NCBI GenBank assembly: GCA_020524245.1
Contig: JAIVLN010000004.1
Coordinates: 186,001-250,000 of the forward strand
Length of the DNA stretch: 64,000 nucleotides
From: Rossellomorea aquimaris
Lineage (GTDB): Bacteria > Bacillota > Bacilli > Bacillales > Fictibacillaceae
Direction: 5' to 3'
The position numbers were made by a program, and so were the translations under genes. Below are positions 51,496 through 61,616 of this stretch, one piece after another. The notes under the pieces were generated by a model. That model ran no database searches. It had not been told where the DNA came from and saw only the letters and a list, made by a program, of their open reading frames with translations. Numbering within the stretch: position 1 is the stretch's first letter; the number at the start of each line of letters is the position of its first letter.

Positions 51496-52869
51496 TTGAA
51501 CAGGAAAATAGTCACGAATGTAGCAATAGCAGGTATCATGAGCTTGTCTTTGTTATCTCCATCGATTTCAGCCCATGATAATTTGGATGATGTGTCAATT
51601 GAAAAAGGAGCACAAGATGGTGAACAATTAAATGGAATTCCAAAGTTAGATGGTACGAAGAACCTCAACCATTGGGATGAAGTGGCTGCTGTTCAGATTA
51701 AAGAATACAATGGGAAAAAGAATTCCACAGCCGATGTTTATGCCCATAAAGGGTTTGCCTATCTGGGCACACATACCTCTGGTGGCGGGAACGGTGGCGT
51801 AAGAATTTTCGATTTGAAGAACCCTTCTAACCCAGTAGAAATCGCGAAGTTTGCAGACGATATTCCTGGTACATGGCAAGAAAAAGTCATTGTAAAAACG
51901 ATCAACACTCCTTATTTCAAAGGAGATCTAGCGGTTGTAAGTGTACAGCAACTAAATGTCAACAATGCGCTTTCAAAGGGTGGTTTCCTTTTATACGATG
52001 TAAACGATCCACACAATCCAAAAAAGCTTGGATTCTGGGAGTTGGATAAAAGGGTACGAGGAACACATGAACTCTATTTGACTGTTCAAGGGAACAAACC
52101 AGTCGTTTTGACCGCTAACCCTTATGCCGATTATTTCACGCATGGAGAACAGAAAGATTTTGCATTAGTAGATGTCACAGATCCTTCCAACCCACAAACG
52201 GTGTATGAATTTGACCCAAGGATGATTGAAGAAGTTCCTGAGGACTTCAATGGATATCACTGGCATGCTCCTGACGGAAAGACCCGCCCTGCATTTAACC
52301 ATAGTACGATGACGGATCAGACAGGTAAAACGGCATTTCTATCGTTCTGGGATCTAGGTACGATCATTCTTGATATTTCAAATCCATATGATGTTGAGTA
52401 CCTTGGCAGAACCGATTTCGGTCCAGATGTGCAAGGAGCGGCTCACTCTTCTGCGCTTGCAAAAGGTGGGAATGTATTGGTTGAAACAAGAGAAGTTTAT
52501 CACCCTACAAGAGAAGGTTATGAAAGATCGTATGGATATACGCGGATTTTTGATATAAAGGATAAAACGAATCCGAAGTTGCTCAATACGTTTAAGACGG
52601 ATCTTGTAGACCATGTTGAAGATGGGGTTACCTTTGCAAATACAGTCCACGATCCTAAGGTTCAAGGTAACACCTTATACTTATCCCACTATGCAGGAGG
52701 GGTAAGGGCTGTGGACATTACGGACCCAGCGAATCCTGAACAGATCGGTCAATATGTACCTGAACAGGCTTTCTTTTGGGGAGTGTTTGTCGATCAAAAT
52801 TACATTTTAGCATCAGATATGGGACAAGGTCTCAAAGTTCTATTGAAGAATAACAGCGATAGCAAATAA
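51496..52869 (+). CDS. Secreted LVIVD-repeat (beta-propeller-like) protein
   Basis: 457 residues from TTG 51496 (AAAGGAGG upstream; the longer open frame begins before the site). The N-terminus is a Sec signal peptide ending near SPSISA, so the protein is exported. The mature part contains repeated LVIVD-type units with the form V-x-D-I-x-D/N-P-x-x-P (VRIFDLKNPSNPVEIAKF, FLLYDVNDPHNPKKLGFW, FALVDVTDPSNPQTVYEF, VRAVDITDPANPEQIGQY), forming a predicted propeller. Histidine- and aspartate-rich loops could bind metal. The function of the family is unclear. Confidence 0.85.
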   Translation: MNRKIVTNVAIAGIMSLSLLSPSISAHDNLDDVSIEKGAQDGEQLNGIPKLDGTKNLNHWDEVAAVQIKEYNGKKNSTADVYAHKGFAYLGTHTSGGGNGGVRIFDLKNPSNPVEIAKFADDIPGTWQEKVIVKTINTPYFKGDLAVVSVQQLNVNNALSKGGFLLYDVNDPHNPKKLGFWELDKRVRGTHELYLTVQGNKPVVLTANPYADYFTHGEQKDFALVDVTDPSNPQTVYEFDPRMIEEVPEDFNGYHWHAPDGKTRPAFNHSTMTDQTGKTAFLSFWDLGTIILDISNPYDVEYLGRTDFGPDVQGAAHSSALAKGGNVLVETREVYHPTREGYERSYGYTRIFDIKDKTNPKLLNTFKTDLVDHVEDGVTFANTVHDPKVQGNTLYLSHYAGGVRAVDITDPANPEQIGQYVPEQAFFWGVFVDQNYILASDMGQGLKVLLKNNSDSK

Positions 52870-52878
52870 GTTCATTTA

Positions 52879-52905
52879 AAAAGCTGGCCATAAGCCAGCT
52901 TTTTA
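52879..52905. terminator. Bidirectional terminator
   Basis: AAAAGCTGGC and GCCAGCTTTT form a 10-bp stem with a 5-nt loop between the LVIVD gene (+) and the DUF5316 gene (-). Confidence 0.9.
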
Positions 52906-52909
52906 CTGT

Positions 52910-53188
52910 TTAATAAATGGTATAGATCATTATTAAAGTAGCTGCTATGTATGGCAATCCAAATAGGACGACCTTCTGCCCTAGATTACGATTACTTCGA
53001 TCTTCATCCGCATCTCCGCTTTGTACATCTCTCGTTCTCCGAACAAATGAACCTAATAGGATACCAGATAAAGCAATGGTAGCAGCACTCATGATTGCTG
53101 ATATTTTGAAGAACAACGATGCATCAAAAAACAAAGTGATTCCTAAAACCGTTAATGAACAAACGCCAAATAAAAATGATTTTTTCAA
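52910..53188 (-). CDS. DUF5316 family membrane protein
   Basis: The 92-residue protein has three hydrophobic segments (about residues 5-20, 27-48 and 73-91) with a charged central loop (RRTRDVQSGDADEDRSNRN). It matches DUF5316, small membrane proteins of Bacillaceae of unknown function. The ATG follows AAAGGATG. It is a single gene ending at a shared terminator. Confidence 0.8.
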   Translation of the reverse strand: MKKSFLFGVCSLTVLGITLFFDASLFFKISAIMSAATIALSGILLGSFVRRTRDVQSGDADEDRSNRNLGQKVVLFGLPYIAATLIMIYTIY

Positions 53189-53253
53189 AGAAACATCCTT
53201 TCAAACAATTTGGTTAGTCTTATAGGTATGTAAAAATGAGATACAGGAACGCA

Positions 53254-53832
53254 TTATTTTGTCTTAATCTCTCTCTTTGTCAGGTAGCCATCTTTTGCCC
53301 CTTTATTGATGATCCATTCTACCGCACTAACGAAGTCTTCAGCTATAGCATCCGGAGTTACGTCTGCCCACTCCCCATAGTACTTAGAATTGCGGTATTT
53401 TTCAAAAGCGTCCATTCCAGAACCGGTTTTGACTAAGATCTTGTAACAACCTGCTTCCTGTGCTGCGAGAAGATCAGTCCAGCGATCACCGATTACGACA
53501 CACTTGCTCAAATCCAAATGGTGATGTCGAGCTGCTTCCCTTAACATGCCTGGAGAAGGTTTTCTGCACTCACACCCATGGTTTGGATCATGGGGACAGA
53601 GATAAACGTCATCAAAACCGAACCCTAGTAATTCTCTTTCAAAGTCGATTGCACTTGCGATACCTTTTGCTATACCGGGTTGGTTTGTAAATGATAGCAC
53701 TTTTATGCCAGCCTTTTTCAATCGTTCAATAGACAGAAGTGCATTGTTGAAGAGCGTAAAATCACCTGGATACTCAACTTCGGATCCTCCCCCGATTGTG
53801 CCATCACGGTCGATGAATACTGCTTGAATCAC
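53254..53832 (-). CDS. HAD-IIIA phosphatase (GmhB/HisB-N-like)
   Basis: 192 residues. The catalytic HAD motif I is DRDGT at residues 8-12 (nucleophile D8), motif II is SFTNQPG, and the zinc loop CPHDPNHGCECRKPSPGML supplies the C-x-H...C-x-C ligands of the heptose-bisphosphate phosphatase and histidinol-phosphatase subfamily. Motif III is VVIGDRWTDLLAA. In a Gram-positive without heptose-LPS the substrate is unknown. The GTG start has GGGAGGTAG upstream. Confidence 0.88.
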   Translation of the reverse strand: MIQAVFIDRDGTIGGGSEVEYPGDFTLFNNALLSIERLKKAGIKVLSFTNQPGIAKGIASAIDFERELLGFGFDDVYLCPHDPNHGCECRKPSPGMLREAARHHHLDLSKCVVIGDRWTDLLAAQEAGCYKILVKTGSGMDAFEKYRNSKYYGEWADVTPDAIAEDFVSAVEWIINKGAKDGYLTKREIKTK

Positions 53833-53940
53833 GGTTAACTACCTCCCATTCATAAAAAATAATAAATTCTCGAAGTTGAGCTACTTGAGATCATCTTTAA
53901 TAATGAAAGTTATAGGGTATTGGTGTGAGATGAGAGCTTA

Positions 53941-54060
53941 TTTCTCGAAAACAAGTGTCCGTTTAGCCAAAATGCTCATACGTTTCTCGAAAATAAGCCT
54001 GCGTTTCCCGAAATTGGGAATGAGTTTCTCGAAATCAGAGCTAGGTTTTGCCAAACAGTT
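53941..54060. repeat. Tandem 21-nt repeat tract
   Basis: Units beginning with TTTCTCGAAA or close variants start at 53941, 53962, 53983, 54004, 54025 and 54046, exactly 21 nt apart. Alternate units have a variant core (TTTAGCCAAA, TTTTGCCAAA). The rest of each unit varies except for a trailing G. The plus strand reads as a heptad-like peptide (FSK-x4) in an open frame from 53876 to 54109 that lacks a ribosome site. A shorter tract of the same repeat is at 25951. The other bases in the gap 53833-54086 show nothing further. Confidence 0.8.
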
Positions 54061-54086
54061 CCTTTTTACTACAAAAGAACCTCTAT

Positions 54087-54185
54087 CTATTTTTTATTCC
54101 GATTTTTGAGGGAAGCGGATATTGCTGCAAGAAAAATGATAAAAAAGAACACACCGACCCCAATCAGAACAGAAAAGATGTCCAT
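54087..54185 (-). CDS. Small single-pass membrane peptide (32 aa)
   Basis: ATG 54185 is preceded by AGGAGGG about 7 nt upstream. The product is one hydrophobic helix (IFSVLIGVGVFFFIIFLAAI) with a basic tail (SLKNRNKK). The strong ribosome site and clean topology support a real gene. It lies downstream of the parC terminator on the same strand. Function is unknown. Confidence 0.6.
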   Translation of the reverse strand: MDIFSVLIGVGVFFFIIFLAAISASLKNRNKK

Positions 54186-54244
54186 ACCAATCCCTCCTAA
54201 GAAATTGTCAGTATATATCCATTTTACAAAATTCACAAGAAAAA

Positions 54245-54270
54245 AGGCTACCTAAAAACATAGGCAGCCT
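54245..54270 (-). terminator. Terminator of the parE-parC operon
   Basis: On the minus strand AGGCTGCCTA and TAGGTAGCCT form the stem and TTTTTTC follows, 12 bp past the parC stop. Confidence 0.85.
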
Positions 54271-54281
54271 GACATAAAATG

Positions 54282-56717
54282 TTAACTTTCTTCTTCTCTT
54301 TCCATTTTCCAAACTTCCGTAACAGGGCCTTCTGAGGTGACATCAATCATGAAGGAACCGTTGTTATAACGATCAGCTGGCCTTAACTGTGAAGGATCAA
54401 CGGTTTCTTCCTTCCCTTTTTCTGCCTTCATGATGATATAATCCTTGTCTTGGACATGTATGACTTCAACAACCCTATGTGGATTGTTTTTCAATTCGCG
54501 TAACATGACAACGCCACGCTTAGCTCGTGTTGTTTTCTCAAATTCGTTTTCCAATCGCATTTTCTTGACGGCGCCTCGATTTGTAACCAACACCATCTCG
54601 GCTTTCGATTCCTTATCCTTTATAAAACCACTGACGACATAGTCACCATCTTTTAGATTGATCGCCTTGACACCCGCGGCTCTTTGTCCTACGATACTGA
54701 TTTCTTCTTCTTCATACCAGAGGCCATAGCCGTTTCGAGTAGCGATGAAGACTTCTTGCTGACCATCAGTAATATAGACATCGACTAATTCATCTTCATT
54801 CTTCAATTTAAGGGCCATGAGCGGTTTCGAATATCGTTGTGCTTTATAATTACTCAATTCGGTTCGCTTCACCATGCCATTTTTCGTAAAGAACAGGATG
54901 AACTCATCGCTTTTGAATTCTTCAATAACCATGGAATCGATGATGTATTCATCTCGATCAATAGAAACAATGTTCGTGACGTGTTGACCGGCATCTTTCC
55001 AGCGGATATCCGGAAGCTCGTGAACAGGTATATGCAAGTAATTACCTTTGTTCGTAAAGATCAACAACGTGTTGGTCGTATTGGCGTTGAACGTTCTCAG
55101 AACCCGATCAGTCTCTTTCATCCCTGGCGGTTCACCATTAGATGCTGCGTAGGAACGAGGGCTCGTACGCTTCACATAGCCTTCTTTAGTGACAGAAACG
55201 ACGACGTCTTCTGATGGAATCATGACTTCGAGATTGATTTTGATCTCCGAGATTTCCGCTTCTATAATAGATCTTCGTTCATCTGCATACGTTTTCTTCA
55301 CTCTTGATAATTCTTTTTTGATAACTGAGAGCAATTTCTTATCACTGTTCAAGATGGCAAGCAATTCTTGAATCCGCTTATTCAGTTCTTCCGCTTCTTT
55401 TTCGAGCGTTTGGATATCCGTATTGGTCAATCGGTAAAGTTGGAGTGTTACGATCGCTTCTGCCTGCGGCTCTGTGAAATCAAACTGTTGAATCAAGTTT
55501 TGTTTTGCATCTTTCTTATCTTTCGAAGCGCGGATCGTGGAGATCACTTCGTCTAAGATGGAGATTGCTTTAATCAAACCTTCAACGACATGTTGACGAT
55601 CTTGTGCTTTCTTCAACTCATAATTGGAGCGGTTCGTGACCACTTCACGTTGATGCTGGATATAAGCATCAATCAATTGCCTCAAGCCCATCAACTGTGG
55701 TGTACGGTTGTGAATCGCAACCATGTTGAAGTTATAAGAAATTTGCAGATCGGTATTCTTGAAGAGGAAATTCAATACCCCTTGTGAATCTGCTTCTTTT
55801 TTCAATTCCACGACGATCCGAAGACCGGTTCGATCCGTCTCGTCACGCACTTCAGATATACCGTCCACTTTTTTATCCAATCGAAGCTCGTCCATACGTT
55901 TAACGAGATTCGCTTTGTTCACCTCATAAGGAATTTCCGTAATCAAAATTTGCTGACGTCCACCACGAAGATCTTCAATTTCTGTTTTTGCACGGACGAC
56001 AATTTTTCCTTTACCTGTTTCGTAGGCTTGTTTAATGCCGTCCACGCCCTGGATGATTCCACCAGTAGGGAAATCAGGACCTTTAATGACCGTCATCAAT
56101 TCATCGACGGTGCATTCCGGTTTGTCAATTTGCATCGTCACCGCATCAATAACCTCACCTAAATGATGAGGAGGAATCTCGGTTGCGTAACCGGAAGATA
56201 TCCCTGTGGAACCATTGACGAGCAGGCTAGGGAAGTGGGCCGGTAAGACGACCGGTTCTTCTTGTGTGTCATCAAAGTTCGGTGTGAAATCAACGGTATT
56301 TTTCTCTATGTCCTTTAAAAGTTCAGAAGCGATCGGTGATAGCCTTGCTTCGGTGTAACGCATCGCAGCTGGCGGATCCCCGTCAATACTTCCGTTATTT
56401 CCATGCATCTCAACCAAGACGTTCCTGACCTTCCAATCTTGACTGAGACGTACCATTGCATCATACACAGATGTATCTCCATGTGGATGGAAGTTACCGA
56501 TAACGTTACCGACTGTTTTAGCCGACTTCCGGTACGGTTTATCGGACACATTGCCATCCTGATACATTGCATAAAGAATACGTCGTTGTACAGGTTTCAA
56601 GCCATCTCGCGCATCAGGTAGTGCACGTTCCTGAATGATGTATTTACTATACCGGCCAAAACGATCGCCGATGATATCTTCTAATGGTAAATCTAAATAT
56701 TTCTCTGCATTCGCCAA
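54282..56717 (-). CDS. parC: DNA topoisomerase IV subunit A
   Basis: About 811 residues. TTG 56717 is chosen because GAGGGGGAG lies just upstream, and the resulting start leads into [20 protein letters not shown], as in other ParC proteins. The active-site Tyr is in [11 protein letters not shown]. The quinolone-determining region reads [12 protein letters not shown], with the usual acidic residue kept. ParC cuts and rejoins DNA as the A2 half of the A2B2 enzyme that decatenates daughter chromosomes. The C-terminal region contains beta-pinwheel repeats. It starts 4 bp after the parE stop. Confidence 0.97.
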   Translation of the reverse strand: MANAEKYLDLPLEDIIGDRFGRYSKYIIQERALPDARDGLKPVQRRILYAMYQDGNVSDKPYRKSAKTVGNVIGNFHPHGDTSVYDAMVRLSQDWKVRNVLVEMHGNNGSIDGDPPAAMRYTEARLSPIASELLKDIEKNTVDFTPNFDDTQEEPVVLPAHFPSLLVNGSTGISSGYATEIPPHHLGEVIDAVTMQIDKPECTVDELMTVIKGPDFPTGGIIQGVDGIKQAYETGKGKIVVRAKTEIEDLRGGRQQILITEIPYEVNKANLVKRMDELRLDKKVDGISEVRDETDRTGLRIVVELKKEADSQGVLNFLFKNTDLQISYNFNMVAIHNRTPQLMGLRQLIDAYIQHQREVVTNRSNYELKKAQDRQHVVEGLIKAISILDEVISTIRASKDKKDAKQNLIQQFDFTEPQAEAIVTLQLYRLTNTDIQTLEKEAEELNKRIQELLAILNSDKKLLSVIKKELSRVKKTYADERRSIIEAEISEIKINLEVMIPSEDVVVSVTKEGYVKRTSPRSYAASNGEPPGMKETDRVLRTFNANTTNTLLIFTNKGNYLHIPVHELPDIRWKDAGQHVTNIVSIDRDEYIIDSMVIEEFKSDEFILFFTKNGMVKRTELSNYKAQRYSKPLMALKLKNEDELVDVYITDGQQEVFIATRNGYGLWYEEEEISIVGQRAAGVKAINLKDGDYVVSGFIKDKESKAEMVLVTNRGAVKKMRLENEFEKTTRAKRGVVMLRELKNNPHRVVEVIHVQDKDYIIMKAEKGKEETVDPSQLRPADRYNNGSFMIDVTSEGPVTEVWKMEREEES

Positions 56718-56721
56718 AACA

Positions 56722-58695
56722 TTACTCCCCCTCAACTACAGCCAAGTTCTCGTTTTCTAAGATGTTGGTTTCTTCGTCCAGTCCAAAAGCGACATTGGAT
56801 TCAATCCACTTACGTCTCGGTTCGACCTTATCCCCCATGAGAACGGATACTCGACGTTCCGCTCTAGCGATATCTTCAATTTTCACACGGATGAGTGTAC
56901 GGGTCTCTGGATTCATCGTCGTTTCCCATAATTGATCCGCATTCATCTCACCAAGACCTTTGTAACGTTGAATCGTATATCCTTTTCCGACTTTTTTGAT
57001 GGCTTGTTTGAGGCCGTCTTCATCCCATGCATATTCGATGACTTCTTTCTTTCCTTTTCCTTTGCTCACTTTATAGAGCGGTGGTAAGGCAATGTACACT
57101 TTACCGGCTTCAATCATCGGTTTCATGTAACGATAGAAGAAGGTCAACAATAACACCTGGATGTGGGAGCCGTCTGTGTCGGCATCCGTCATAATGACGA
57201 CTTTATCATAATTGGAATCCTTTATCGTAAAATCAGCCCCGACACCTGCACCGATCGCATGGATGATTGTATTGATCTCTTCATTTTTGAAGATATCTGC
57301 CAGTTTCGCTTTTTCGGTGTTGATGACTTTACCTCTGAGCGGAAGAATCGCTTGGAAACGTCTGTCGCGTCCTTGCTTTGCGGAACCTCCTGCAGAATCC
57401 CCCTCGACGAGATAGAGTTCATTCTTATTGGCATTTCGGGATGATGCTGGCGTCAACTTACCGCTGAGCATAGAATCTTTACGATTCTTCTTTTTGCCAT
57501 TCCGAGCATCTTCACGCGCTTTACGAGCTGCTTCACGTGCTTGAGAAGCTTTGACCGCTTTCCGGACGAGCATTTCACTTACTTTCGGATTTTCCTCAAG
57601 GAAATAGTTAAGCTGCTCTGAAACGACCGCGTCCACGGAAGAACGAGCATCACTTGTGCCTAGTTTACTTTTCGTCTGCCCTTCGAACTGAAGTTTTTCT
57701 TCAGGAATCCGAACAGACACGATAGCCGTTAGGCCTTCTCGGATGTCAGAACCATCAAGATTTTTATCTTTTTCCTTCAGAAGTCCGGTTTTACGTGCAT
57801 ATTCATTGAACACGCGTGTCATTGCCGTTTTGGAACCGGACTCGTGGGTTCCACCATCTTTCGTACGAACATTGTTAACGAAAGAAAGCATGTTCTCAGA
57901 GTATCCATCATTGAATTGAAAAGAGAATTCGACTTCAATGGCATTCTGAAACCCCTGGAAAGAGACGACAGGATGTAATGTATCTTTTTCTTCGTTCAGA
58001 TAGTTGACGAATGCTTCGATTCCTGTATCAAATTGGAACTCCACTTTTTCATTATCATTATCTCTTAGATCATGTAATTCGATTTTCATGCCTTTTAAAA
58101 GGAAAGCAGCTTCTCGAAGACGCTCACTTAACGTTTCGAAGTTGTATGTCGTCGTAGAGAAAATGCTTGGGTCCGGTTTGAAATGGACAATTGTACCGGT
58201 CTTTCTGGTCGTACCGATTTTCTCTAAAGTCGTCGCTGGTTTCCCACCATTAACAAACCGTTGATGGTATATGACACCGTCTCGATGGATGGTCACTTCC
58301 AACCATTCGGAAAGTGCATTGACGACAGATGAACCCACACCATGCAGTCCACCACTTGTTTTATATCCACCCTGACCGAATTTACCCCCGGCATGGAGGA
58401 CGGTAAAGATGACTTCAGGTGTCGGTTTACCTGTTTTGTGCATACCTGTTGGCATACCACGCCCTTCATCTACGACGCTGATGCTGTTATCTTTATGTAT
58501 TTTAACAGTGATAGCATTCCCATACCCCGCCAATGCTTCATCGACTGCATTATCTACGATTTCATATACGAGATGGTGCAATCCCCGGTTATCTGTACTT
58601 CCGATGTACATACCAGGTCGTTTGCGGACAGCCTCAAGACCCTCCAGAACTTGAATGGCATCATCATTATATGAAAGCTGTTCTTTTGTAGCCAA
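56722..58695 (-). CDS. parE: DNA topoisomerase IV subunit B
   Basis: About 657 residues. TTG 58695, giving [18 protein letters not shown], matches the usual ParE start; the longer frame upstream is not family-like. GHKL ATPase motifs are present: [13 protein letters not shown] (N-box), [11 protein letters not shown] (G1) and [14 protein letters not shown] (G2). The TOPRIM part reads [19 protein letters not shown] and [12 protein letters not shown]. ParE supplies ATP-driven strand passage for topoisomerase IV. The 246 bp upstream (58696-58941) must hold the operon promoter, which I cannot place with confidence. Confidence 0.97.
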   Translation of the reverse strand: MATKEQLSYNDDAIQVLEGLEAVRKRPGMYIGSTDNRGLHHLVYEIVDNAVDEALAGYGNAITVKIHKDNSISVVDEGRGMPTGMHKTGKPTPEVIFTVLHAGGKFGQGGYKTSGGLHGVGSSVVNALSEWLEVTIHRDGVIYHQRFVNGGKPATTLEKIGTTRKTGTIVHFKPDPSIFSTTTYNFETLSERLREAAFLLKGMKIELHDLRDNDNEKVEFQFDTGIEAFVNYLNEEKDTLHPVVSFQGFQNAIEVEFSFQFNDGYSENMLSFVNNVRTKDGGTHESGSKTAMTRVFNEYARKTGLLKEKDKNLDGSDIREGLTAIVSVRIPEEKLQFEGQTKSKLGTSDARSSVDAVVSEQLNYFLEENPKVSEMLVRKAVKASQAREAARKAREDARNGKKKNRKDSMLSGKLTPASSRNANKNELYLVEGDSAGGSAKQGRDRRFQAILPLRGKVINTEKAKLADIFKNEEINTIIHAIGAGVGADFTIKDSNYDKVVIMTDADTDGSHIQVLLLTFFYRYMKPMIEAGKVYIALPPLYKVSKGKGKKEVIEYAWDEDGLKQAIKKVGKGYTIQRYKGLGEMNADQLWETTMNPETRTLIRVKIEDIARAERRVSVLMGDKVEPRRKWIESNVAFGLDEETNILENENLAVVEGE

Positions 58696-58941
58696 AACCC
58701 TCGTGCCCCTTTCAAAACTCAGACAAACATTTTTTAATTGTATCGTATCAGAACATTTGTTCACATACAACGTTTTACTTGTTACATTGTTCATCAATAG
58801 TATCGGTTATACATTCGCTTTCTTTTATTTATGCCTGCAATGAACCATTATATCATAAGGCTTATGCCGTTCTATTCTTATATTACCATTCGTTTTGCCC
58901 GTTTTGAGCGGTTTTCATTCAATTTTCCTTTTGAAAGGTAA

Positions 58942-58969
58942 ATGAACCACTCAACTAGGAGTGGTTCAT
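58942..58969 (-). terminator. Terminator of the CoA-binding protein gene
   Basis: ATGAACCACTC and GAGTGGTTCAT are perfect 11-bp arms around a 6-nt loop, 5 bp past the stop. The T-run on the minus strand is only moderate. Confidence 0.65.
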
Positions 58970-58974
58970 CTCAT

Positions 58975-59385
58975 TTACATTGAAGCGTGTTCAACCTTAA
59001 TGCAACGATCCATGATGACTGTCGTTTTTGTATCTTCTAGCATGTTCGCAGCTTCTTCGTTCAGTATTCCTAATTGCGCCCAGAACACATCAGGTTGTAT
59101 CTCTTTCGCCTCTTCTGCAATTGCCGGAAGTTCTTCGCTACGTCTAAAAACATTAACGATATCAATATGACCTTCCACATCTTTAAGTGATGGGTAAGCT
59201 TTCAATCCCATGGTTTCTTCAATTGTCGGATTGACAGGAATGATTTCATAACCGTTGTCTTTCATGTAGCGGGAAACCTGGTAAGATGTCCGTTCTGGTT
59301 TATCAGATAACCCGACAACAGCGATTCTCTTTTTCGATTGAAGAATGTCTTTTATTTTCGCTTGATCTGGATTTTGAAAAGCCAT
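58975..59385 (-). CDS. CoA-binding domain protein (YccU-like)
   Basis: The protein is about 136 residues from ATG 59385 (GGGAGTGG upstream). It is a single Rossmann-like CoA-binding domain as in succinyl-CoA ligase alpha: IAVVGLSDKPERTSYQVSRY, VNPTIEETMGLKAYPSLKDV, IDIVNVFRRSEELPAIAEEA. No catalytic partner domain is present. The family is widespread with unknown function. It is a single gene with a terminator. Confidence 0.88.
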   Translation of the reverse strand: MAFQNPDQAKIKDILQSKKRIAVVGLSDKPERTSYQVSRYMKDNGYEIIPVNPTIEETMGLKAYPSLKDVEGHIDIVNVFRRSEELPAIAEEAKEIQPDVFWAQLGILNEEAANMLEDTKTTVIMDRCIKVEHASM

Positions 59386-59585
59386 TGATACCACTCCCAT
59401 TGAAATGTATTTAGTTCTAACCTTTCACGAAACGCACTTTTTCAAACATCCTCCATTTAATATTCGTGCTGTAAGAACGGATTTCCTGCTATTTCAGGCA
59501 CTTATCGTTTCACATTTTTTCTCAAATCAACATATATTGTAATCAACTAAATAAGTTGCATTAGGGCAAAAAGGAGGCGGTATAC

Positions 59586-59711
59586 ATGTCTAATCATATT
59601 AAGAAGAAATTATCATACTACGCTTGTTTATTGAATTTACTATCCATCATCGATGAGCAAGAAAAAGAAGAAATTTTAACGAAGATACAACAAAGAAATC
59701 CCCACCTATAA
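59586..59711 (+). CDS. Small protein (41 aa)
   Basis: ATG 59586 follows AAGGAGG by about 8 nt. The 41-residue product, starting MSNHIKKKLSYYACLLNLLS, is a basic N-terminus plus a predicted helix with an acidic-basic tail (EQEKEEILTKIQQR). A terminator hairpin follows the stop codon. Ribosome site and terminator support expression. I do not recognise a family. It is the only plus-strand gene in this part of the window. Confidence 0.6.
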   Translation: MSNHIKKKLSYYACLLNLLSIIDEQEKEEILTKIQQRNPHL

Positions 59712-59735
59712 AAGAGAAGATGGGGATTATTTCGT
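59697..59735. terminator. Bidirectional terminator
   Basis: AATCCCCA and TGGGGATT enclose a 16-nt loop between the 41-aa gene (+) and the carboxypeptidase gene (-), with ATTTCGTTT after the stem. Confidence 0.7.
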
Positions 59736-61259
59736 TTAGCCGATTTTGTAGACGCCTCGATACTTATCGGACAGATACTTGATCAAATGATCTGCGTTCA
59801 AGCCTTCTCCCGTTACTTCTTTGATGATTTCAATCGGTTTTTTCATTTTACCATGTTGATGCACATTCTTCGTCAACCACTCTTTAATTGGAAGGAGGTT
59901 GCCTTCTTTCAGCTTTTGATCGAAATCAGGAATGTCTTTCAACATTGCGTTTTTCAACTGTGCAGCATAGATGTAACCCAGTGCGTAAGACGGGAAGTAT
60001 CCGAAGTCTCCTCCAGACCAATGAATATCTTGTAATACACCTTCGGCATCATTTTTCGGTTCAATGCCTAAGTATTCCTTCATTTTGGCATTCCATACTT
60101 CAGGAAGGTCCTTCACTTGGATTTGATCGCTGAAGAGTCCCTTTTCAATTTCATAACGGAGTATGATATGGAGCGGATATGTCATCTCATCTGCTTCTAT
60201 TCGAATTAAGGATGGACCAGCGACATTGATCGCTCTGTAGTAATCATCGATGGAAACGTTGTCGAACTGACCATTTGAATAGGATTTGAAGGTTTCATAA
60301 TTGTTTTCCCAGAAAGAATAGTTTCGTCCAACGAAATTCTCCCAGAATAGGGATTGTGATTCGTGGATCCCCATGGAAGTACCTGTACATAATAGGGTGC
60401 CGATCAAGTTTTCACTGATGTTCTGCTCATAAAGTGCATGTCCGCCTTCATGGATGGTACCGAAAACAGCTGTTCGGAAATCCTTCTCATCATACTTCGT
60501 CGTGACACGGACATCCCCAGGGTTCAACCCAATTGCAAACGGATGGTTCGTCGTGTCCAATCGCCCGGCCTTAAAGTCGTAACCCATTTGCTTAAGAACG
60601 TGCATGCTGAAAGCTTCCTGTTTACTTGCCGGAAAATGGTCAAATAAAAAGGATGTATTCGGTTGATTTTTAGAAGCGGCAACGTCCTGTACAAGCGGTA
60701 CGATTGCTTCACGCAACTGATTGAAGACGCGATCGATTGTTTGGACATCTACACCTGGCTCATATAGATCCAACAATGTATTGTATGGGTGTTCGTTATA
60801 CCCCCAATAACTTACGAAGTTCTTTTTGAAATTGACGAGCTTTTCTAAATAAGGTTGAAGCATGGAGAAATCAGAGTTTGCTTTAGCCTCTTCCCATACA
60901 TTCTCCGCTTTGGATTGGGTGATGATATATTCTTTGTACTCCGCTTCTGGAATTTTTCTATTCCGTTCATACTCTTGTTTCGCTTCTTCAACGGCACGCT
61001 TTGTGATGGCGTTCAAATTCGGATGTAAGGTATCATCTGCTAAGGCATCCAAACATTCTTTCATTTCATCTGATGTTGATAGTTTGAACACTTCAGATGA
61101 TAACATTCCGATTACTTCTGAACGTTGTTCGACGCCTTTTTTAGGTGCCCCTGTTCTTAAATCCCAAATCATAAGACCAATTGCTTCGTTGTAGCTTGTA
61201 ATTCGTTGTGTAAGCTCTTGGAATTTTTGTTCTGTCTTATGTACTGTTGTATTCGTCAA
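59736..61259 (-). CDS. ypwA: M32 family metallocarboxypeptidase (YpwA-like)
   Basis: About 507 residues from TTG 61259 (AAGGGG about 9 nt upstream). The zinc site HExxH is H270-E-G-G-H274, followed by IHESQSLFWENFVGR, the family's IRxxAD-like and ESQS landmarks of thermostable carboxypeptidase 1. The enzyme removes C-terminal residues from peptides in the cytoplasm. Length equals that of B. subtilis YpwA, whose gene also lies near ypsC and rnpB as I recall. Confidence 0.93.
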   Translation of the reverse strand: MTNTTVHKTEQKFQELTQRITSYNEAIGLMIWDLRTGAPKKGVEQRSEVIGMLSSEVFKLSTSDEMKECLDALADDTLHPNLNAITKRAVEEAKQEYERNRKIPEAEYKEYIITQSKAENVWEEAKANSDFSMLQPYLEKLVNFKKNFVSYWGYNEHPYNTLLDLYEPGVDVQTIDRVFNQLREAIVPLVQDVAASKNQPNTSFLFDHFPASKQEAFSMHVLKQMGYDFKAGRLDTTNHPFAIGLNPGDVRVTTKYDEKDFRTAVFGTIHEGGHALYEQNISENLIGTLLCTGTSMGIHESQSLFWENFVGRNYSFWENNYETFKSYSNGQFDNVSIDDYYRAINVAGPSLIRIEADEMTYPLHIILRYEIEKGLFSDQIQVKDLPEVWNAKMKEYLGIEPKNDAEGVLQDIHWSGGDFGYFPSYALGYIYAAQLKNAMLKDIPDFDQKLKEGNLLPIKEWLTKNVHQHGKMKKPIEIIKEVTGEGLNADHLIKYLSDKYRGVYKIG

Positions 61260-61388
61260 ATGTAACAACCCCTTCTTTATACCAATATCAAAGTGCTCCA
61301 TCCTACTTATTAGACGAAAACCGAAAAAACCCTTTTACGAACCAACACTTATTATTATTTGATTTTAGTACGGTACGTGAAATTTTAA

Positions 61389-61420
61389 AAGTGCCTGATA
61401 CCTCGAGAGGACAGACACTT
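61389..61420 (-). terminator. Terminator of the 61-aa gene
   Basis: On the minus strand AAGTG...CCTC and GAGG...CACTT form an interrupted stem followed by TTTAAAATTT, 6 bp past the stop. Confidence 0.6.
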
Positions 61421-61425
61421 CTTTG

Positions 61426-61611
61426 TTAAGCGTTTAAGTTAGAGTATTGGCTCATACCACTGTGATAACCTGTTTCGTGTGAGATGGCCTGGTGCAATTG
61501 ATTTTTTATTTGTTGGCAGGTTTCTGTATAACAAGGATCTTCACTGTTATATTGTTCAAGTGCTTTCATCGCTTTTGAAACCCTTTCTAGGTCTGAGAAT
61601 CGTTCGTACAT
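61426..61611 (-). CDS. Hypothetical protein (61 aa)
   Basis: The 61-residue protein from ATG 61611 is soluble and helical (RFSDLERVSKAMKALEQYNS, then ETCQQIKNQLHQAISHETGY). Its GGGTGG ribosome site 9 nt upstream is paired within a perfect 10-bp hairpin (61617-61662), which should limit translation unless opened. It has two cysteines 6 residues apart (C-Y-T-E-T-C). I do not recognise the family. It follows ypsC by 59 bp on the same strand. Confidence 0.65.
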   Translation of the reverse strand: MYERFSDLERVSKAMKALEQYNSEDPCYTETCQQIKNQLHQAISHETGYHSGMSQYSNLNA

Positions 61612-61616
61612 AGATA

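Noticed and set aside
53941-54060. CRISPR array
   Set aside because: The units are directly abutting 21-nt repeats with variable halves and no uniform 30-nt spacers, and there are no cas genes.
53876-54109. Open frame over the 21-nt repeat tract as a heptad-repeat protein
   Set aside because: No ribosome site. The frame stays open because the repeat period is a multiple of three, and the shorter tract at 25951 is not part of a matching gene. Treated as repeat DNA.
56722-58695. Calling the GHKL subunit GyrB
   Set aside because: It is directly followed by a ParC-type A subunit, and the pair forms a parE-parC operon. gyrB normally sits near the origin with recF and gyrA.
56722-58797. ParE starting at 58797
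   Set aside because: The extra 34 residues are not found in ParE proteins as I know them, and the TTG at 58695 gives the standard N-terminus.
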